From Metaphire vulgaris (taxonomy: Eukaryota > Annelida > Clitellata > Crassiclitellata > Megascolecidae): DNA of 64,000 bases. The notes beneath the pieces were generated by a model. The model searched no databases and was not told the origin of the DNA. It worked only from the letters and a program-made list of their open reading frames with translations. This document shows, piece after piece, positions 43,338 to 55,894 of this stretch. The stretch is from contig CM030856.1 in assembly GCA_018105865.1 (NCBI GenBank), positions 4,734,220-4,798,219 on the forward strand, written 5' to 3'. Position numbers and translations under genes: made by a program. The number at the start of each line of letters is the position of its first letter. Position 1 is the stretch's first letter.

Positions 43338-45489
43338 TATCAACATTTTGTTTACTTTTGAAAAAGAATCTCAAGAATTTCTTGCACTAAACACCAAAGT
43401 CATTCCTTGCACAAATTCCAATTGGCATTTTGCTAAACTTAGCATAAACGGACATCAAATGCAGTGGTCAAAGTGACAATTTGTCCAATTTAAGCAAAAA
43501 AGTTTCTGCTTCCTGAAACAGTGTGCATGAAGTTGGATTAGAAGGGAATTGATGAAGGTTTGACCCCATCACTGAATGAGAATGACCCCAGTGAGGTTGA
43601 AATGTTGGGGTAGAAGTATTTCTACACCATCCCCACTGATTCTTCGAAATATTGAACAGTTGATGAGCTACACCTTTCAACTTACTAACCTAATGGCCAG
43701 AAATAATATTTTTAAGCAAGATACATTATGGATGAAGCCACAATAAACCTGACATTGATTAATTATACAACAGGAGAACAAAGACAATATTATATATATA
43801 TATATATTTGTAATGTATATATATAAATACATGTATATATATATATATAAAATATATATAAATGTATATATATGTATATATATATATATATATATTTATA
43901 TTTATTTATGTCACAGAATCAATTAGACATAAGACATCACAAGAGAAATGAACCTCCACTCGCGATTCATCTTATACAATGACCCCTAAATTACAAGCAC
44001 CAATGTGTTCAGGAAACTGAACTGGAAACAATGAGCTAGATTATTACCCAAGATTCTCAATTAAATGAAAAACAAACAGACAGAACCCACGATGATTCTT
44101 TCGTCATCGAACAGCAGCGTCACACAGTCGCTATTTGAAGCCATCATGACCGGTCATCATGACCAGCAGAGTCTCCAGAGAAGAATCCACAGAGTGTAAT
44201 TCATCACGGTGCCACTGATGCAGGCTAAACTGATCACGGGTAATTGATGGTAACTATGATGCTGCTGCGCTCAGACGCTAATCTGCTGAGGCCATCCGAG
44301 CAACCAACGACAGACCAGACACGCAGTTGGGTCGGGTCGTCTTCTACGCTGGGACAACTTTCTGTCCTTTCATCATTTCTGAAGTTTTTCAAATGTGCAT
44401 GCAGCAGAGCAGGTAAAAAATAACCAATTACCAGGAACTGAACAGCATGTGTCTTTTCAGTTAGCAACCAACACAGAAGAAGCAATATGACACTGAGCAA
44501 AAACTCCAATATAAAATGCTCAGTAACTACCGGTATGCTAATGACACCATTTATGGGTTAGTCTTTGATTTTAACTCATGCCGTTTATGGGGTGACGTCA
44601 AATAATCTAAGATATTCAAGTCCAAAGAATCCGCTATTTGGTATTTTAGGATAATTCCTGCATTAATTCGGATAGTAGTACCGGTATTTGCTGTTTCAAT
44701 AGTTGCAAACTTTGCTGCTGTGAACTGAGTTTGCAATCAAAAGGATATAGCCATGGCACACAAAATCTACTGTGCTAGTATACTTGTATACAACGTATTG
44801 TACTTGTATGCTGTGGTACTGTACTTGTCAATGTGCAAGTACTTGCTTGACCTCCTTTCGTCATGACAACTGATTTAAACTTAAATAGAATTGAGATATA
44901 AATATAATTGATATATAATATATTTGATAATTTGATATAATAATAAAATCAGAATCAGAATCAGTTTATTTCTTCTCAACAACATAGCTAGACACAGTGG
45001 CAGGAGTAACAACTGCTAAACATATTACAAGAGTTAATAGTCATATAGCCAAATCATCAAATATCATCAAATAGTCATATTAGGTACACCATAAATATAT
45101 ACGACAAATGAAATTCACGTTAAGCAGTAGTAATATGAAAAGGTAGTATAACTTCATATGTAATATATTTATTTTTATATATAAAAATAAAAATAAAATA
45201 AATAAATTTATTTATTTTTTATTTAATATATTTAATAGAGAATAAACAGAGAAACTTGTGTGTGTGTGTGTGTGTGTGATGCTACTGCTATTGTATTAAC
45301 TAGTAACTGCCCAGTCCTTCTCATTTGTTAACTAATCTGCTTTCTAGAATTCAAATCTTCTACAATTAAGGTTTAATTCAGCTTAAAGTAATAACAGTAG
45401 CAATCAATTTGAATTCCATGAATGATTATGCCAATGGCAGATTTTACAAAAAGTAGGTCTATATTAACTACTTTTTTTAAAAAGCCATA
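43338..45489. other. Intronic sequence with (TA)n and other repeats
   Basis: TA-rich arrays occupy about 43790-43905. An AATCAGAATCAGAATCAG run near 44947 followed by TTTATTTCTTCTC may be another retroposon end. A GT repeat lies at 45258-45279. A minus-strand frame at 44234-44509 starts with a hydrophobic, signal-like stretch, but has no Ig sequence after it and no donor I could place, so it is not called as the IGSF9 first exon. Confidence 0.45.
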
Positions 45490-45718
45490 AGAAAGCATCA
45501 GATCAAATTTTTGGAGATATAACAAGAAACGACAGACTGGAAAATCTGGTACAGGTAATAATAGGTAAAATAGAGGGACAAAGAGGAAGACAGAGAATAA
45601 CCTATACATTGAGTCCAAGAGAAGAAACAGGAATCAAAGACAACATTGAACTAATAAAAACAGCCAGAAACAGACAAGAGTGGAAATTCAAAATCACTGG
45701 CATAGCAATATATAGCAC
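45490..45718 (+). pseudogene. RTE-like ORF2 C-terminal fragment ending in (GAA/GAG)n
   Basis: The plus strand reads GDITRNDRLENLVQ, GKIEGQRGRQRIT, then GIKDNIELIKTARNRQEWKF and a stop before the purine repeat. It is the same C-terminus as at 17885-18210 (VKNNIELINK.). The element passes directly into the GAAGAG tract. Confidence 0.82.
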
Positions 45719-46093
45719 ATGAAGAAGAGGAAGAGGAAGAAGATGAAGAAGAAGAGGAAGAGGAAGAAGAGGAGAAGGAAGAAGAAGAAGAAAACAGAGA
45801 AGAAGAGGAGGAAGAAGAGGAAGAAGAGGAGAATGAAGAAGAAGAAGAGGAGAAGGAAGAAGAAGAAGAAAACAGAGAAGAAGAGGAGGAAGAAGAGGAA
45901 GAAGAGGAGAATGAAGAAGAAGAAGAAAAAGAAGAAGAAGACAGTAAAGAAGAGGAGGAAAAAGAATAGGAGGAAGAGGAGAATGAAGAAGAAGAAGACA
46001 GAGAAGAAGAGGAGGAAGAAGAAGAGGAAAAAGAAGAAGAGGAGGAAGAAGAAGTAGAGGACAAAGAAGAAGAGGAAGAAGGAGAAGAAGATA
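45719..46093 (+). repeat. Purine-only GAA/GAG tract, about 375 bp
   Basis: A nearly uninterrupted purine strand of GAA, GAG and AGG triplets with rare A/T breaks. The region 45777-45860 is largely repeated at 45843-45925, a higher-order duplication of about 66 bp. Open frames across it (poly-Ser, poly-Leu or Lys/Arg) are artefacts. Confidence 0.9.
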
Positions 46094-46604
46094 ATAGCTA
46101 CAACAAAATCTCAATCTGAAGGACTTCATTTGTCCATTACAACAAGAGTCCTCAATAGGCAATATGGGTTTGTCCTCTGTGCTGTAGAAGAACCAAGTAC
46201 CTCTTCTGACACATCTGGTCTAGCCCCATGAAAACTGAATTTGTTATTGGGGAGAAGATACGATTGTCCTGTTTGTGATGGCGAATTTCCCACACGACGA
46301 TACTGAGCCACTCCCGGAATTTACATTTGCACAAAAAACTTCACGCCTTTCAGAAATGCAAGATACAAAAAATCCACACCATTGATTCAGTAGCTGTGAG
46401 CAAAGTCACTACAGCTGAATAAGTTGGAAAGAATTTCTAAACAATTAATAAAACCCATTGATGAGGTATGTCTAAAAATTATTATTCTACACTGTAGATG
46501 ATTAAGCATCAAAATGATGGCAGCTGTGACTAGTTAAATCAACTTAGATCAAAATTGACAACAATTGGTCGAGAACTTTTCAAAAGTCACTCTATGGTGG
46601 ACAT
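46094..46604. other. Unassigned sequence
   Basis: Overlapping minus-strand frames at 46126-46334 match nothing I know. No other feature. Confidence 0.4.
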
Positions 46605-46778
46605 CAGGGTGTGATTTGTGACCTGGAGCAGTGGGGGGAATATGTTGAGCTTGAGGGAGATGTAGTTGTTGGGGAAGCGTAGCAGTGGGGGATGTAGTGG
46701 TGGGGGATGTAGCAGTAGGGGGGATGCAGTTGGGCAGTGGGGGAGGGGAAATCCCCATCCCCTACAAATCGAGCCCTG
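46605..46778. mobile_element. hAT-type MITE, 174 bp, with G-rich core
   Basis: The left end CAGGGTGTGATTTGT and minus-strand right end CAGGGCTCGATTTGT match at 13 of 15 bases. The flanks GTGGACAT (46597-46604) and GTGGAAAT (46779-46786) agree at 7 of 8. The interior contains imperfect 15-bp units around GTAGCAGTGGGGGATG (46676-46745). Confidence 0.8.
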
Positions 46779-46786
46779 GTGGAAAT

Positions 46787-47073
46787 ATATATTAGAATAA
46801 CTTCATGCATCTTTTGTTTTGGACAGGATATACATTTACACAGAGGACATATTTCTGACCTGCGTGACTTGGTACTTTGGTACTCTTCAAAGATAATAGA
46901 TGTGAGACGATGGAGATCTCAGGCGCCATACGCAGTCTTATGTATTGATGAGGACGACGATGATTATTGCACCGCCATCAACTGTGCGTCTGTTTGAGGG
47001 CAAGCAGTTACTTTTGTCATCATTGAACTCATGAAAATATCACTGGGCTGGGTGAGGGTAGTAAGAAGAGTGT

Positions 47074-47075
<2 letters not shown>
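46787..47075. other. Unassigned sequence
   Basis: Nothing recognised. Confidence 0.4.
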
Positions 47076-47137
<62 letters not shown>

Positions 47138-47500
47138 ACCGTGGGCTCAACGTCCATTGGTGTATAATGCCATCTCCACAGTTTTCTGCCATTCTTTTCT
47201 GTCCATTGCTCTGTGACTAAGATCCTGTAAACTGCTTCCACGCCATTCTTCAATATCATCACACCATTCCTTGTGTGGTCTTCCTCTCTAATTGGCACCC
47301 TCCATTATTCCAAACATTGGAGCTTTGATCTTTCTGTCCTCTTTCATTCTGCATGTGTGTCCAAAAAGATGGAGTTTCCTTTGTTTTACTCTTTCCAGCA
47401 TGGTTTGTTTTGACTGAATTCTCCTGTATAGTTCTTTATTTGTGATTTTTTTCGACCCATCCGATTCTTAGTATTTTTCTATAACATTTCCTTTCAAAGA
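47076..47500 (-). pseudogene. RTE-like ORF2 C-terminus ending in (GAT)n
   Basis: On the minus strand, after several frameshifts, the sequence reads RMKEDRKIKAPMFGIMEG, RGRPHKEWCDDIEEWRG and HRAMDRKEWQKTVEMAL, then a stop and about 21 GAT units (47137 down to 47076). This is the RGRP..W.DDI..W.G.SL.....(A)DR..W pattern of RTE-like C-termini. Confidence 0.8.
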
Positions 47501-47599
47501 CTAGTATTTTTCTTTCCAAGTCTTGGTGATGAAGAGTGTATGACTTCATGCAATTATACATACAATTATACAAGTACAAAATATATATGTTATAACATA

Positions 47600-47930
47600 T
47601 CACAAATGATCATTCTAAAGAAAGTATTTGCTAGAGAATTCTCAATCCAGTACAGCCAGTTATGATTAGATTTGGAAAGTCTTAAGTACAGAGAATTGCA
47701 GTAGTCCAGATGACAGAAATCCAGGGTACATGGAAGAGGAATGAGCATTGTAGATGGACCGAGATGTCTAATTCTACACAAGTCATGAACAAGGCTGGTG
47801 TGCAGAGTAACACAGAGTATTGACAGGCACTGGAAGCACAATGCAGCAACTGAATACACACTGTGTTCTGCAAATATCCCAAAGACTCTACTTCAAGCCA
47901 ATTGACACCATTAGGAACCGGTCAAGCTGG
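47600..47930 (-). pseudogene. CR1-like reverse transcriptase fragment
   Basis: The minus strand reads FCHLDYCNSLYLRLSKSNHN followed by WLYWIENSLANTF, which fits the LDYCNSLY.GL(P/S)K..L..LQ..QN.AAR block of CR1-clade enzymes. The upstream part is frameshifted. Confidence 0.7.
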
Positions 47931-48030
47931 ACAGAATAGACAGAGACCGTTTCAGTCTTGTGGCCATTAGGTTATAGCATAACACAACAGACAGAACATT
48001 CAATTTTTCTCATACAATTTCATTCAATGT

Positions 48031-48093
<63 letters not shown>

Positions 48094-48100
48094 GATGATG

Positions 48101-48165
<65 letters not shown>

Positions 48166-48166
48166 T
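48031..48166 (+). repeat. (TAA)n/(TGA)n microsatellite
   Basis: About 45 triplets, mostly TAA with a TGATGATGA core. Confidence 0.95.
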
Positions 48167-48799
48167 AGATTTAAAGTGATTTAGTAGGATTTCCCCTGTT
48201 TTGAAAATCACAATCACTATCACTTATACATCCCTTTATTCCAACTTCTGTTTGCCCGCTACAGTGGTTAATTAATTATCTTTGAGTCTACAAGAAAACA
48301 AACACAATTTGCAGCTCTCCTAGTTTATTTTCAAACAGTAAAAATAAAAACTCACTGGTAATACTGCAAATCTTACTTACTGTTACACATGCTTGCAACT
48401 CAATTGACATTTTTTACTCTGACTTACAGTACTTTTACTCTATGGAATTAATTTGATATTTTTTAGTTCAATTTGAAGCATCATCAATTGATGAAATAAT
48501 ACATATACACAAATATATACCTGGTACACTGTAATTAATATTAACTTATTAGAACTGGTGGCATAAAAGTAAGTGCCACTACTGCTGCAATGACAATGAC
48601 TGCCACTAGAACAACTACTACTACATCACTGATGCCACTCTATAGCATAATAATAAATCTGTCATTACTAACACCTTCAATGATGAATAATAATAACAAA
48701 AACAAAAGCAACAACACCAATATTACTATTATTAATTTCTCTACTTTTACAAGAACATTTCTAATATACAAATGTATTACTGATAATAGTCCTATGATA

Positions 48800-48851
<52 letters not shown>

Positions 48852-49768
48852 TTAGTAAAAATGTAATGTCACTACCATTTGAAATAAAATATCTTCAGTA
48901 AACATACCATAGATTTTCTATTAAACAGTAAACCAATCTCGGTTCAGACATTAAACCAGCGACATTCAAATATCTGGTAAAATTTAAACCTCCATGACTT
49001 CTTTATAATGATGCATATAAACAAATCAATTTAAATCCACATTCAGCTACCTACCTTGGAACTATGCTAAATAAATGTGATGAATTTTCACTCATCCTCC
49101 AAAAAAATCAATTGTTCCTCATACACCACAAAACATGTGTCGCAATTACTACAAATTCTCAGAGGACCGATTTCACACAGAAAGCTCGTTGCTAGGAGGT
49201 CGGAGGCATTTTTACGCTGTCTGATGCCCGATGACATCTGCTGGAATTTCCATTTATTCTGATCAATTGTTCCATTAGATTCGTTTGCTAGTTCTTGTGT
49301 TGTAAGAATTTCTTCAGAACAATACAACAATAAAGATAAAACTGAAGTCATGGAACACTGAAGATGTGCTGTGCATATGGCAGCTGTGCTTTTTGAACAT
49401 AACGTCAATAGTACAAGGGTGATTAGGACTGTGTGTCTAATGCAGCGATTTTTTGGGGGGGGGAAATAAGCAGTGCTCAGAAGTTCAAAATATGTGGGGA
49501 ATAAATGTGGAAATGTTCAATTAATGCGCCAGCCCCAGCTGATAAATGATAAATATACCATAGGACAATATAAAATATTAGATGGACGTTTTGGTCTCCA
49601 GTTAGAATGAGAGAAGATCCAGATATTAGTTCTTGGTCTGAAATGGATGGACTACAAGAAGAAATAAAGCTCATCACACTGGAGGGTACATAATTATATG
49701 GTAGGTGACAGAGCAAACTAAGGCACTCTTCTTAAGAGCCCAAGGCTCCTAAGAGTGCATCGGTAATG
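48167..49768. other. Intronic sequence; (TAA)n at 48800-48852
   Basis: The poly-Asn frame at 48590-48901 reflects the repeat. A minus-strand frame at 49088-49408 (106 codons, with CEIGPLRICSNCDTC) is the least repeat-like open frame in the window, but I cannot assign it to a family. An imperfect hairpin GGCACTCTTCTTAAGAGCC / GGCTCCTAAGAGTGC is at 49722-49758, immediately before the GAT array. Confidence 0.4.
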
Positions 49769-49773
49769 GCAAT

Positions 49774-49836
<63 letters not shown>

Positions 49837-49900
49837 CGACGACGATGATGATGGTGGTGGTGATGATGATGATGATAATGGTGGTGATGGTGATGATGAT
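49769..49900 (+). repeat. (GAT)n microsatellite with GGT variants
   Basis: About 40 triplets, mainly GAT with GAC and GGT. Poly-Met, poly-His and poly-Ser frames across it are artefacts. Confidence 0.95.
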
Positions 49901-49945
49901 ATGTTTGCGTGTAAATGCATATTATAGGAGAGATATCATAAAGAC

Positions 49946-50730
49946 CAGGGGTGTCAAGACTTTTTGGAAAGGCGGGCCAAACGACGTGTCTCCTGTGTCC
50001 TCGCAGGCAAAATGCAAAATTGCTTGTCAATAGTTTATTCCAAAATATGAGCTATCTAAAATCTAAAGTAAAATGACGAAAAGATGAAAGGCCATTCAAT
50101 CACTACATTGTTTACGTTGATTACAACCTATTGTTGTAACTCTGACAAACCGTATTTTAGTCATGTCTAACAGTTAGTTAATAGCAAAGTTAATGGCAAA
50201 GAACTGAAGATCAAATTGAAAACATATAAAGTTAGATGACAGTCGATGTAGACATGGAAGCTGATGAGATGTGACATTGTTTATTTTTCACTAGTTTAGC
50301 CATGTCTGGTATTAAATCTGCAGCCAAAGCTACTCGCAAGTTTGCCTGCCGAGGGTTTTGCTAATTAACGCAATTATGCTACTAGATGAGTATATGACTG
50401 TAGTAATCTCCCGCTGTTGATATAGAGCTTTGATATACTGGTTCAGTCAACATCACCAACAAAACTCAAAAAAAGAAAATAAAAGATTTATGCTCTTCCA
50501 TTTGTCACACCAGCAAAACGCAAGATGTACGATTATACATCAAAGCAATTTTTAACATGCAAAAAGATTCTACATAAAACCAATTACTCAAACCAAACAA
50601 GATTTTACATCAAACCAATTTCACGCATAAACTTTTAGTAAAAATTTTAAAATGTAAATATTTTTGCGGGCCAAATAAAATCAGCCCGCAGGCCAAGTTT
50701 GGCCCGCGGGCCAAGGTTGTGACACCCGTG
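49946..50730. mobile_element. hAT-type element, 785 bp, exact 8-bp target duplication
   Basis: The left end CAGGGGTGTCAAGACTTTTT and minus-strand right end CACGGGTGTCACAACCTTGG are inverted repeats, each leading into a GGCGGGCCAAA or GGCCCGCGGGCCAAA block. ATAAAGAC flanks both sides exactly (49938-49945 and 50731-50738). The AT-rich middle has no recognisable transposase, so the element is non-autonomous. Confidence 0.92.
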
Positions 50731-50738
50731 ATAAAGAC

Positions 50739-51489
50739 CATTACTGTTTCTGCCCAATGACCTATGCAGTACGCGTGCAGATTTTAAAAAGCATAAATGT
50801 TCCCATTACATTTCACCATTGCCTTTCTGTTGCTACTTTGAATGCATTGCAATTTAACTCTTTCATTTAGAAGGGGCTTAATTCTGGGTCGCTGAATATC
50901 TGTGAGTTGCTTACTTAACTAACTGCTGGCAGAGAAGCAAGTAACAAAAGCTTTCTTTTATCAAAGAAAATGAAGAAATAGTTTTACAGGAATGTTCTCA
51001 TCTAAAAGACAAATGTAAAAAGTCTCCGCGAAGATAAGATAGCATGATTATGAGTGGTTTAGGATGCATTAGCTCGTTTGAAAGCCACTATAAATAAGGC
51101 TTTCTCTACCACGGAATCTGATCTCATGACCTTTGGATTTGCATCTAGCTGTGCTAAACAATCACACCGAGGTTAATGAAAGTAGTGAGAGTTTGCTGGT
51201 AAAATAAATGAAATGTACACTTGAGTCTATTGCAAATGAAGGGAAAATGAGAAAGAAACAAATATCTTGAATCAAACAGAGAGCCTTTTATACACATAAA
51301 GAAGGCTTATCTTTGATTAAGATTCAGGGTATCCAGAGAAATCGTGCTAAGCGGAAAATCTGTACCAGACTGATTCTTTGCATCATTTTGAAATTCAGAA
51401 GACACTGACAATGAACACTGTAGGTGGAAGAAAGAAACTAGAGAGGCCTTATCCACCTTTGATAAAATTGCTAGACCACAAACTTGTTT
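50739..51489. other. Unassigned intronic sequence
   Basis: Nothing recognised. Confidence 0.45.
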
Positions 51490-51569
51490 TTAACCCCTTA
51501 ACTGGGGATCCCGGATATATCCGTCCATTTTACATTGAGTTACAGTTAAATACACGGTTAAGGGGTTAA
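51490..51569. mobile_element. 80-bp TTAA-flanked palindromic element, copy 2
   Basis: The left end TTAACCCCTTAACTGGG and minus-strand right end TTAACCCCTTAACCGTG match over 13 bases and begin with TTAA. The core CGTCCATTTTACATTGAGTT is shared with copy 1. An internal palindrome CGGATATATCCG takes the place of GACGAGTATACTCGTC in copy 3. Confidence 0.85.
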
Positions 51570-52782
51570 TGACAAGCATCAAGACGGCCGACACATGTTG
51601 AAAATTTATCATATAAATAATTTTTCAGATTTGTACAATGTATAGAATATAAAACAAATTTCCAGAACAGTCCAGATCTCAGCTTCTTTCGTAAATGGCC
51701 ACTCCTGGTGGTGGTAATATCCAAATAATTGCAATCAAATAGTTAATAAATAAAGCGTCGTTATTAGTGAACTAGAATTAATCACGGTCTATAAGACAAG
51801 AAACCATCACAACTAACTTCTAGGTATTGATATAAATTCTGTCAGAAGACAATGACTGCATTTGTAACAGATGAAAAGTATTATTGCTAAGTAGTACTGG
51901 TAATTGTTGACCTCTCTAAAATGGAACGAATTTCAGAATCATGCATAAAAATTTAATGACCCTAATTGGATGATGGATGCACATTGCAAAACTCAGTCTC
52001 TGCCTCAAGGCACCTTCTGTATTTCTTACCACACAACATACATTTTTCACACAAGAAATTCTGAATATCATACCAAACTACCAAAAGAATCGCTTCAGCA
52101 TGAAGAAAAGTGTCTAGGAACAGCAATTTCAAAACACTCTACAGCAGAAAAAAGATCTGTAATGTGTCAATCATTCAGCCATTTAATCACCTGTTAATTT
52201 TTTCAGGCAGCTTCAATCAGACATCTGTCAATCAAACCATAAGACGGTGACATGGTGAAAGTATCCTGGACGAGTCAGCAATTAATCATGGTGCCAATGT
52301 TTCCTGACATCATGATGGCCTATAATACCACTATGAATACTAGGTAATCCCCAGATTCATTTCAGAACACATTTCTACAGATGAATCTTGGCTAGACTGA
52401 TGGACAAGATGTGGTAGCTGTCCTCAGTTTTATTTCTACCAAAAACTCCAGAACATAGCTTCAGACCAAGTCAATATGACAGATTACAATCACCCCGTAT
52501 CCATGTACGACTGCAGACAGCGACAGACGCGTCGCCGTGGTGATCCACGTAGAAATACATCCATACATTCACAGTGACATTGAAGTCCCAGTGAAATCTT
52601 GAAAGTCAACATGAGGAATATATCACCAATGATATTGGACACTGATATATTACTTACTGATATAGAAGTGAAATCACACCGGGATATCAAAACAAAAGAT
52701 ACACAGGAGGGTTGTCAAAAGAATTGTTCAAAACTGCAATATGCAACACAACGGCATGTCTGTACTGGTCAAATGCAATGCC

Positions 52783-52836
<54 letters not shown>

Positions 52837-53724
52837 TTAAAAAGTGGTTCAGGAGGGTTTGCCCTGCATGAGAAACACTGTTTAACCAGTAGCACATCTT
52901 GTTTTATAGTTTCTTTGTTGCTACTATTTCCTGTTACCCATTTCTAATAAACTGATTTAACGATGACACTTTCATACTCACTTTAAAAGTCGCCAAAAAT
53001 CACTATTTTTATTGTTGTTACTTGCTTAATTATCCTGGGTACAGCCTGCTAAGAGACTGACAGTTCAAATCCCAATAATTTTTTTGTAAACCTTCCCTGT
53101 CGTCTTTTAGTTAGGCCACTGGGAGTTGATTCTAACCCACAGTAGTTCAATCTTAGTAACTAATAAAAATATGCACTGTAAGGCTTTCTGAAGAGAAATG
53201 CACCCTCCATCTGTGAACACTTCTAATCAAGTTACTTTTTATAAATGACTGCATAAAACAGCTTTGTCTATTTTTCAATCATTATGCTAGGTACAAACAT
53301 ACAAAGCCTGGGTCATATGCTTTATTGATCAATCATAATTTTATTTTTCTCTCAATATCCAAAATTAACACATATAAAGAAGAAACAAAAAGAAAAACTT
53401 GAATAACACTTAACTAAATACATTGACAGTATGTATTCATAAATTGTTGTTTTTATTATATTTTGTTAAATAAGAAAAAAGGTTGACCTAGTCATCTAGG
53501 TTATACCTATCCCGTAAATTGGTCAACCAAAAATGTTAACTGCAGACAGGCTACATCTGGTAACATGAATCTGGTAATATGGTTGAAAATGCAAACTAAA
53601 CTAAAGTATATAACCACAAAAGTGATAAAAGGTATGTTTCAATTTAAGTAATAAATCATGGGAAACAATTTGTTTCTGCAAGTCTGTGAAATGAGCTCAC
53701 AATCAGTGTCTTTGCTCCATATGA
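51570..53724. other. Intronic sequence; (TAA)n at 52783-52836
   Basis: The poly-Asn frame at 52741-52947 is due to the repeat. A tRNA-like CTGACAGTTCAAATCCC sits near 53057, probably an old family-B SINE head. A small inverted repeat GGTTGACC / GGTCAACC spans 53481-53528. No gene recognised. Confidence 0.45.
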
Positions 53725-54005
53725 AAAGTAAGTAAAGTCATTCCCAAGCTCTCAAGGCAAACTTCAAGGCTCATAGAGCGGCACTGATCTCCGTTTCCAA
53801 GGTCCTCAGTCAGGTGACTGGTGCAAGTTACATGATACGGGGCCAGTGTTCTCATGCAATGGGCCTGTTTACTCCGCTAATCAGTTGCCATCGCCATCTA
53901 GCGAAAGGAGGCTGAGTCGACCTTAGGGTTCCAGTGGGTCTCGAACCTGCGACCTTCTGCTTCCATTGTCCAACGTGGTTACCACTCTTCTAACTTCCCG
54001 CCCCT
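53725..54005 (-). mobile_element. tRNA-headed SINE, family A, inverted
   Basis: The minus strand begins GGGCGGGAAGTTAGAAGAGT (A-box-like) and has GGTCGCAGGTTCGAGACCC, whose GGTTCGAGACC is a perfect pol III B-box. The shared body CCCTAAGGTCGACTCAGCC follows. It is the best-preserved head of the three family-A copies. Confidence 0.82.
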
Positions 54006-54694
54006 CATATGTAACAGTTATCAACTCCAGGAAATATTCATTTTGTGGTTAGATTCTCATAGGCTCAGTACTATGAACAGCCATGTTGATGCCAACAAGA
54101 ATTTAGGTACAACATTAATACTGATTGCTTATCACTACTTATACTTAATGACCGTTTTACTATTCTTAACAGTGAAATAGAGTCATCTTTTAAACTCACT
54201 GTTGCAAAGTAAGTATCATTGCCTGCTCACAAAAAACCCATAAGGAAACAAAAAATTATTTCTGAATTGCATGAAACAAAATTACCCAAAATGCTACAAA
54301 ATTACCCAAAATGCTACAAAATTACCCATTCTGTAATGCTTCACAAGGCTCGGGATGGATGCATTACTAAACATTTTCCAATTGCAATATTTCATGCTGT
54401 GCCACAGACACACGTCCAGAGTCAATTGCTGGTGATTATATAATTATTAATGTCCACAAATTTACAATAACACTTAATCTACCATTAAATAATGAAATCA
54501 CATTCAACGATAATACAAGTGATACAGTGTCTGTCCCAATAATCATTATCTTTATCTTTATTTCACACTCAGCATCAGGAGTAAACACTTGATTAATTAG
54601 TAATATTACAAAATAATTCAACATGCCTTCAACATTCAGTTCTTTATGTATTAATTAATAGAAATACGCACTTAAGCATATATTCAAGATATAT
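54006..54694. other. Unassigned sequence
   Basis: A three-fold tandem of AAATTACCCAAAATGCTAC-like units lies at about 54279-54335. Otherwise nothing. Confidence 0.5.
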
Positions 54695-54741
54695 TTAGCG
54701 CATTTGCTGCTTTGTGAATATTTGCGCTATAGAAATGTTCG

Positions 54742-54790
<49 letters not shown>

Positions 54791-54791
54791 T
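54695..54791 (+). mobile_element. SINE-like 3' end with (TAA)n tail
   Basis: AGCGCATTTGCTGCTTTGTG then TTGCGCTATAGAAATGTTCG and about 15 TAA units; a diverged relative of the ends at 24665 and 41206. Confidence 0.6.
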
Positions 54792-55149
54792 ATCAATTTT
54801 AGACCGGTCAAATCACTTGTGTAAATACATGGCATGAGCATATATATCATGATTATTTATACTAATAAAGGATGTTGTAAAGGGTAGGAGTAGAAACTGT
54901 CAGCCTGAGGGACAAGAGTATCCCGTTGAGTAGGCAACTAAAGTTAGGTGTAAAAATCTGAATTGGGAGAGATAATTCATAGTTAATAAGTCTAATTACT
55001 ACTACCAGTACTCATATAACCGCTGAAATAAGGATTTCATAATAGCTAGTAAGATGCTTTAAAAATACACATCTGAGTATATCAACAAAAAATGGTGAGC
55101 GTGAAAGATGTTCTGATGAAGATTAATTACTGGCCCTTAACAACTAAAG
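54792..55149. other. Unassigned sequence
   Basis: Nothing recognised. Confidence 0.4.
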
Positions 55150-55434
55150 GGGTGCGAAGACTGCAGAATGGTAGCACACTGATGGAATGGAATATAGTGC
55201 CACTGGAGCCCCTAAGGTCAACTCAGGTTTACTCACTAGAGAGCGGTGGTAAAGGTGAAGAGAAGTGTTAAGCTTTGAAGGTAAAACATAGGTCTAGACC
55301 TACAACTGACAACCTACTTACTCTTGATAAATGGCAAAAGCCACCCCTGTCCCTGAATACCAAAGAAACCAGAGAGAGATCAACATCACTCACAATGCTC
55401 TAAATCAAGTATGGAAAACCTTTACCTTTAACAA
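55150..55434 (+). mobile_element. tRNA-headed SINE, family A, diverged
   Basis: A worn A-box-like GCAGAATGGTAGCACAC, then CCCTAAGGTCAACTCAGG and GAGCGGTGGTAAAGGTGA as in the 12013 copy. It ends with the ACCTTTACCTTTA tail. The B-box is largely lost, so it is presumably transcriptionally dead. Confidence 0.75.
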
Positions 55435-55894
55435 CTAAACCCTAATGTAAACAACAAACGCATGAAACACTTCAATTTTTGTAAGTTTTTCCATTTTGAG
55501 GATACAGCCAATGGTACAGCCAGTACCGGGTATGTGGAAATTTAATAAGCAACCAATCAGTTATAGTTCAAATATAGTTTGAACTTGGGAATGTCTTCAT
55601 AGTACTAGTACCTCTGTGACTGCTCACATCGCTATATTTAAATGTGCTTAATAAATAAATAAATAAGCAATTAGAGAGCATAAATTAAAATAATAATAAA
55701 TAATAATGCAAGTAATCACATGTTTCATGTAATCATGTGTTTTTATCACACCAGCACATGGTCAATCAACCAAATGGAACTCCAGGAGCCAAAAGTGTCT
55801 TTTTGAAAGTAGATAGGTAAGTGGTAGGCCAGTCACGGACGCTAAAACTACATCACAGATTCAGTTAAAATGGAAGCATAGAAAAATCTTCTAT
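55435..55894. other. Unassigned AT-rich sequence
   Basis: Nothing recognised. Confidence 0.45.

Noticed and set aside
44234..44509. Minus-strand frame with a hydrophobic start as the signal-peptide exon of the IGSF9-like gene
   Set aside because: The signal-like start is plausible but no Ig1 sequence follows and I could not place a donor. Similar hydrophobic starts occur by chance in AT-rich DNA.
45602..46162. Frames up to 186 codons of poly-Leu, poly-Ser or Lys/Arg
   Set aside because: All are readings of the GAA/GAG purine tract; no initiation, splice or domain evidence.
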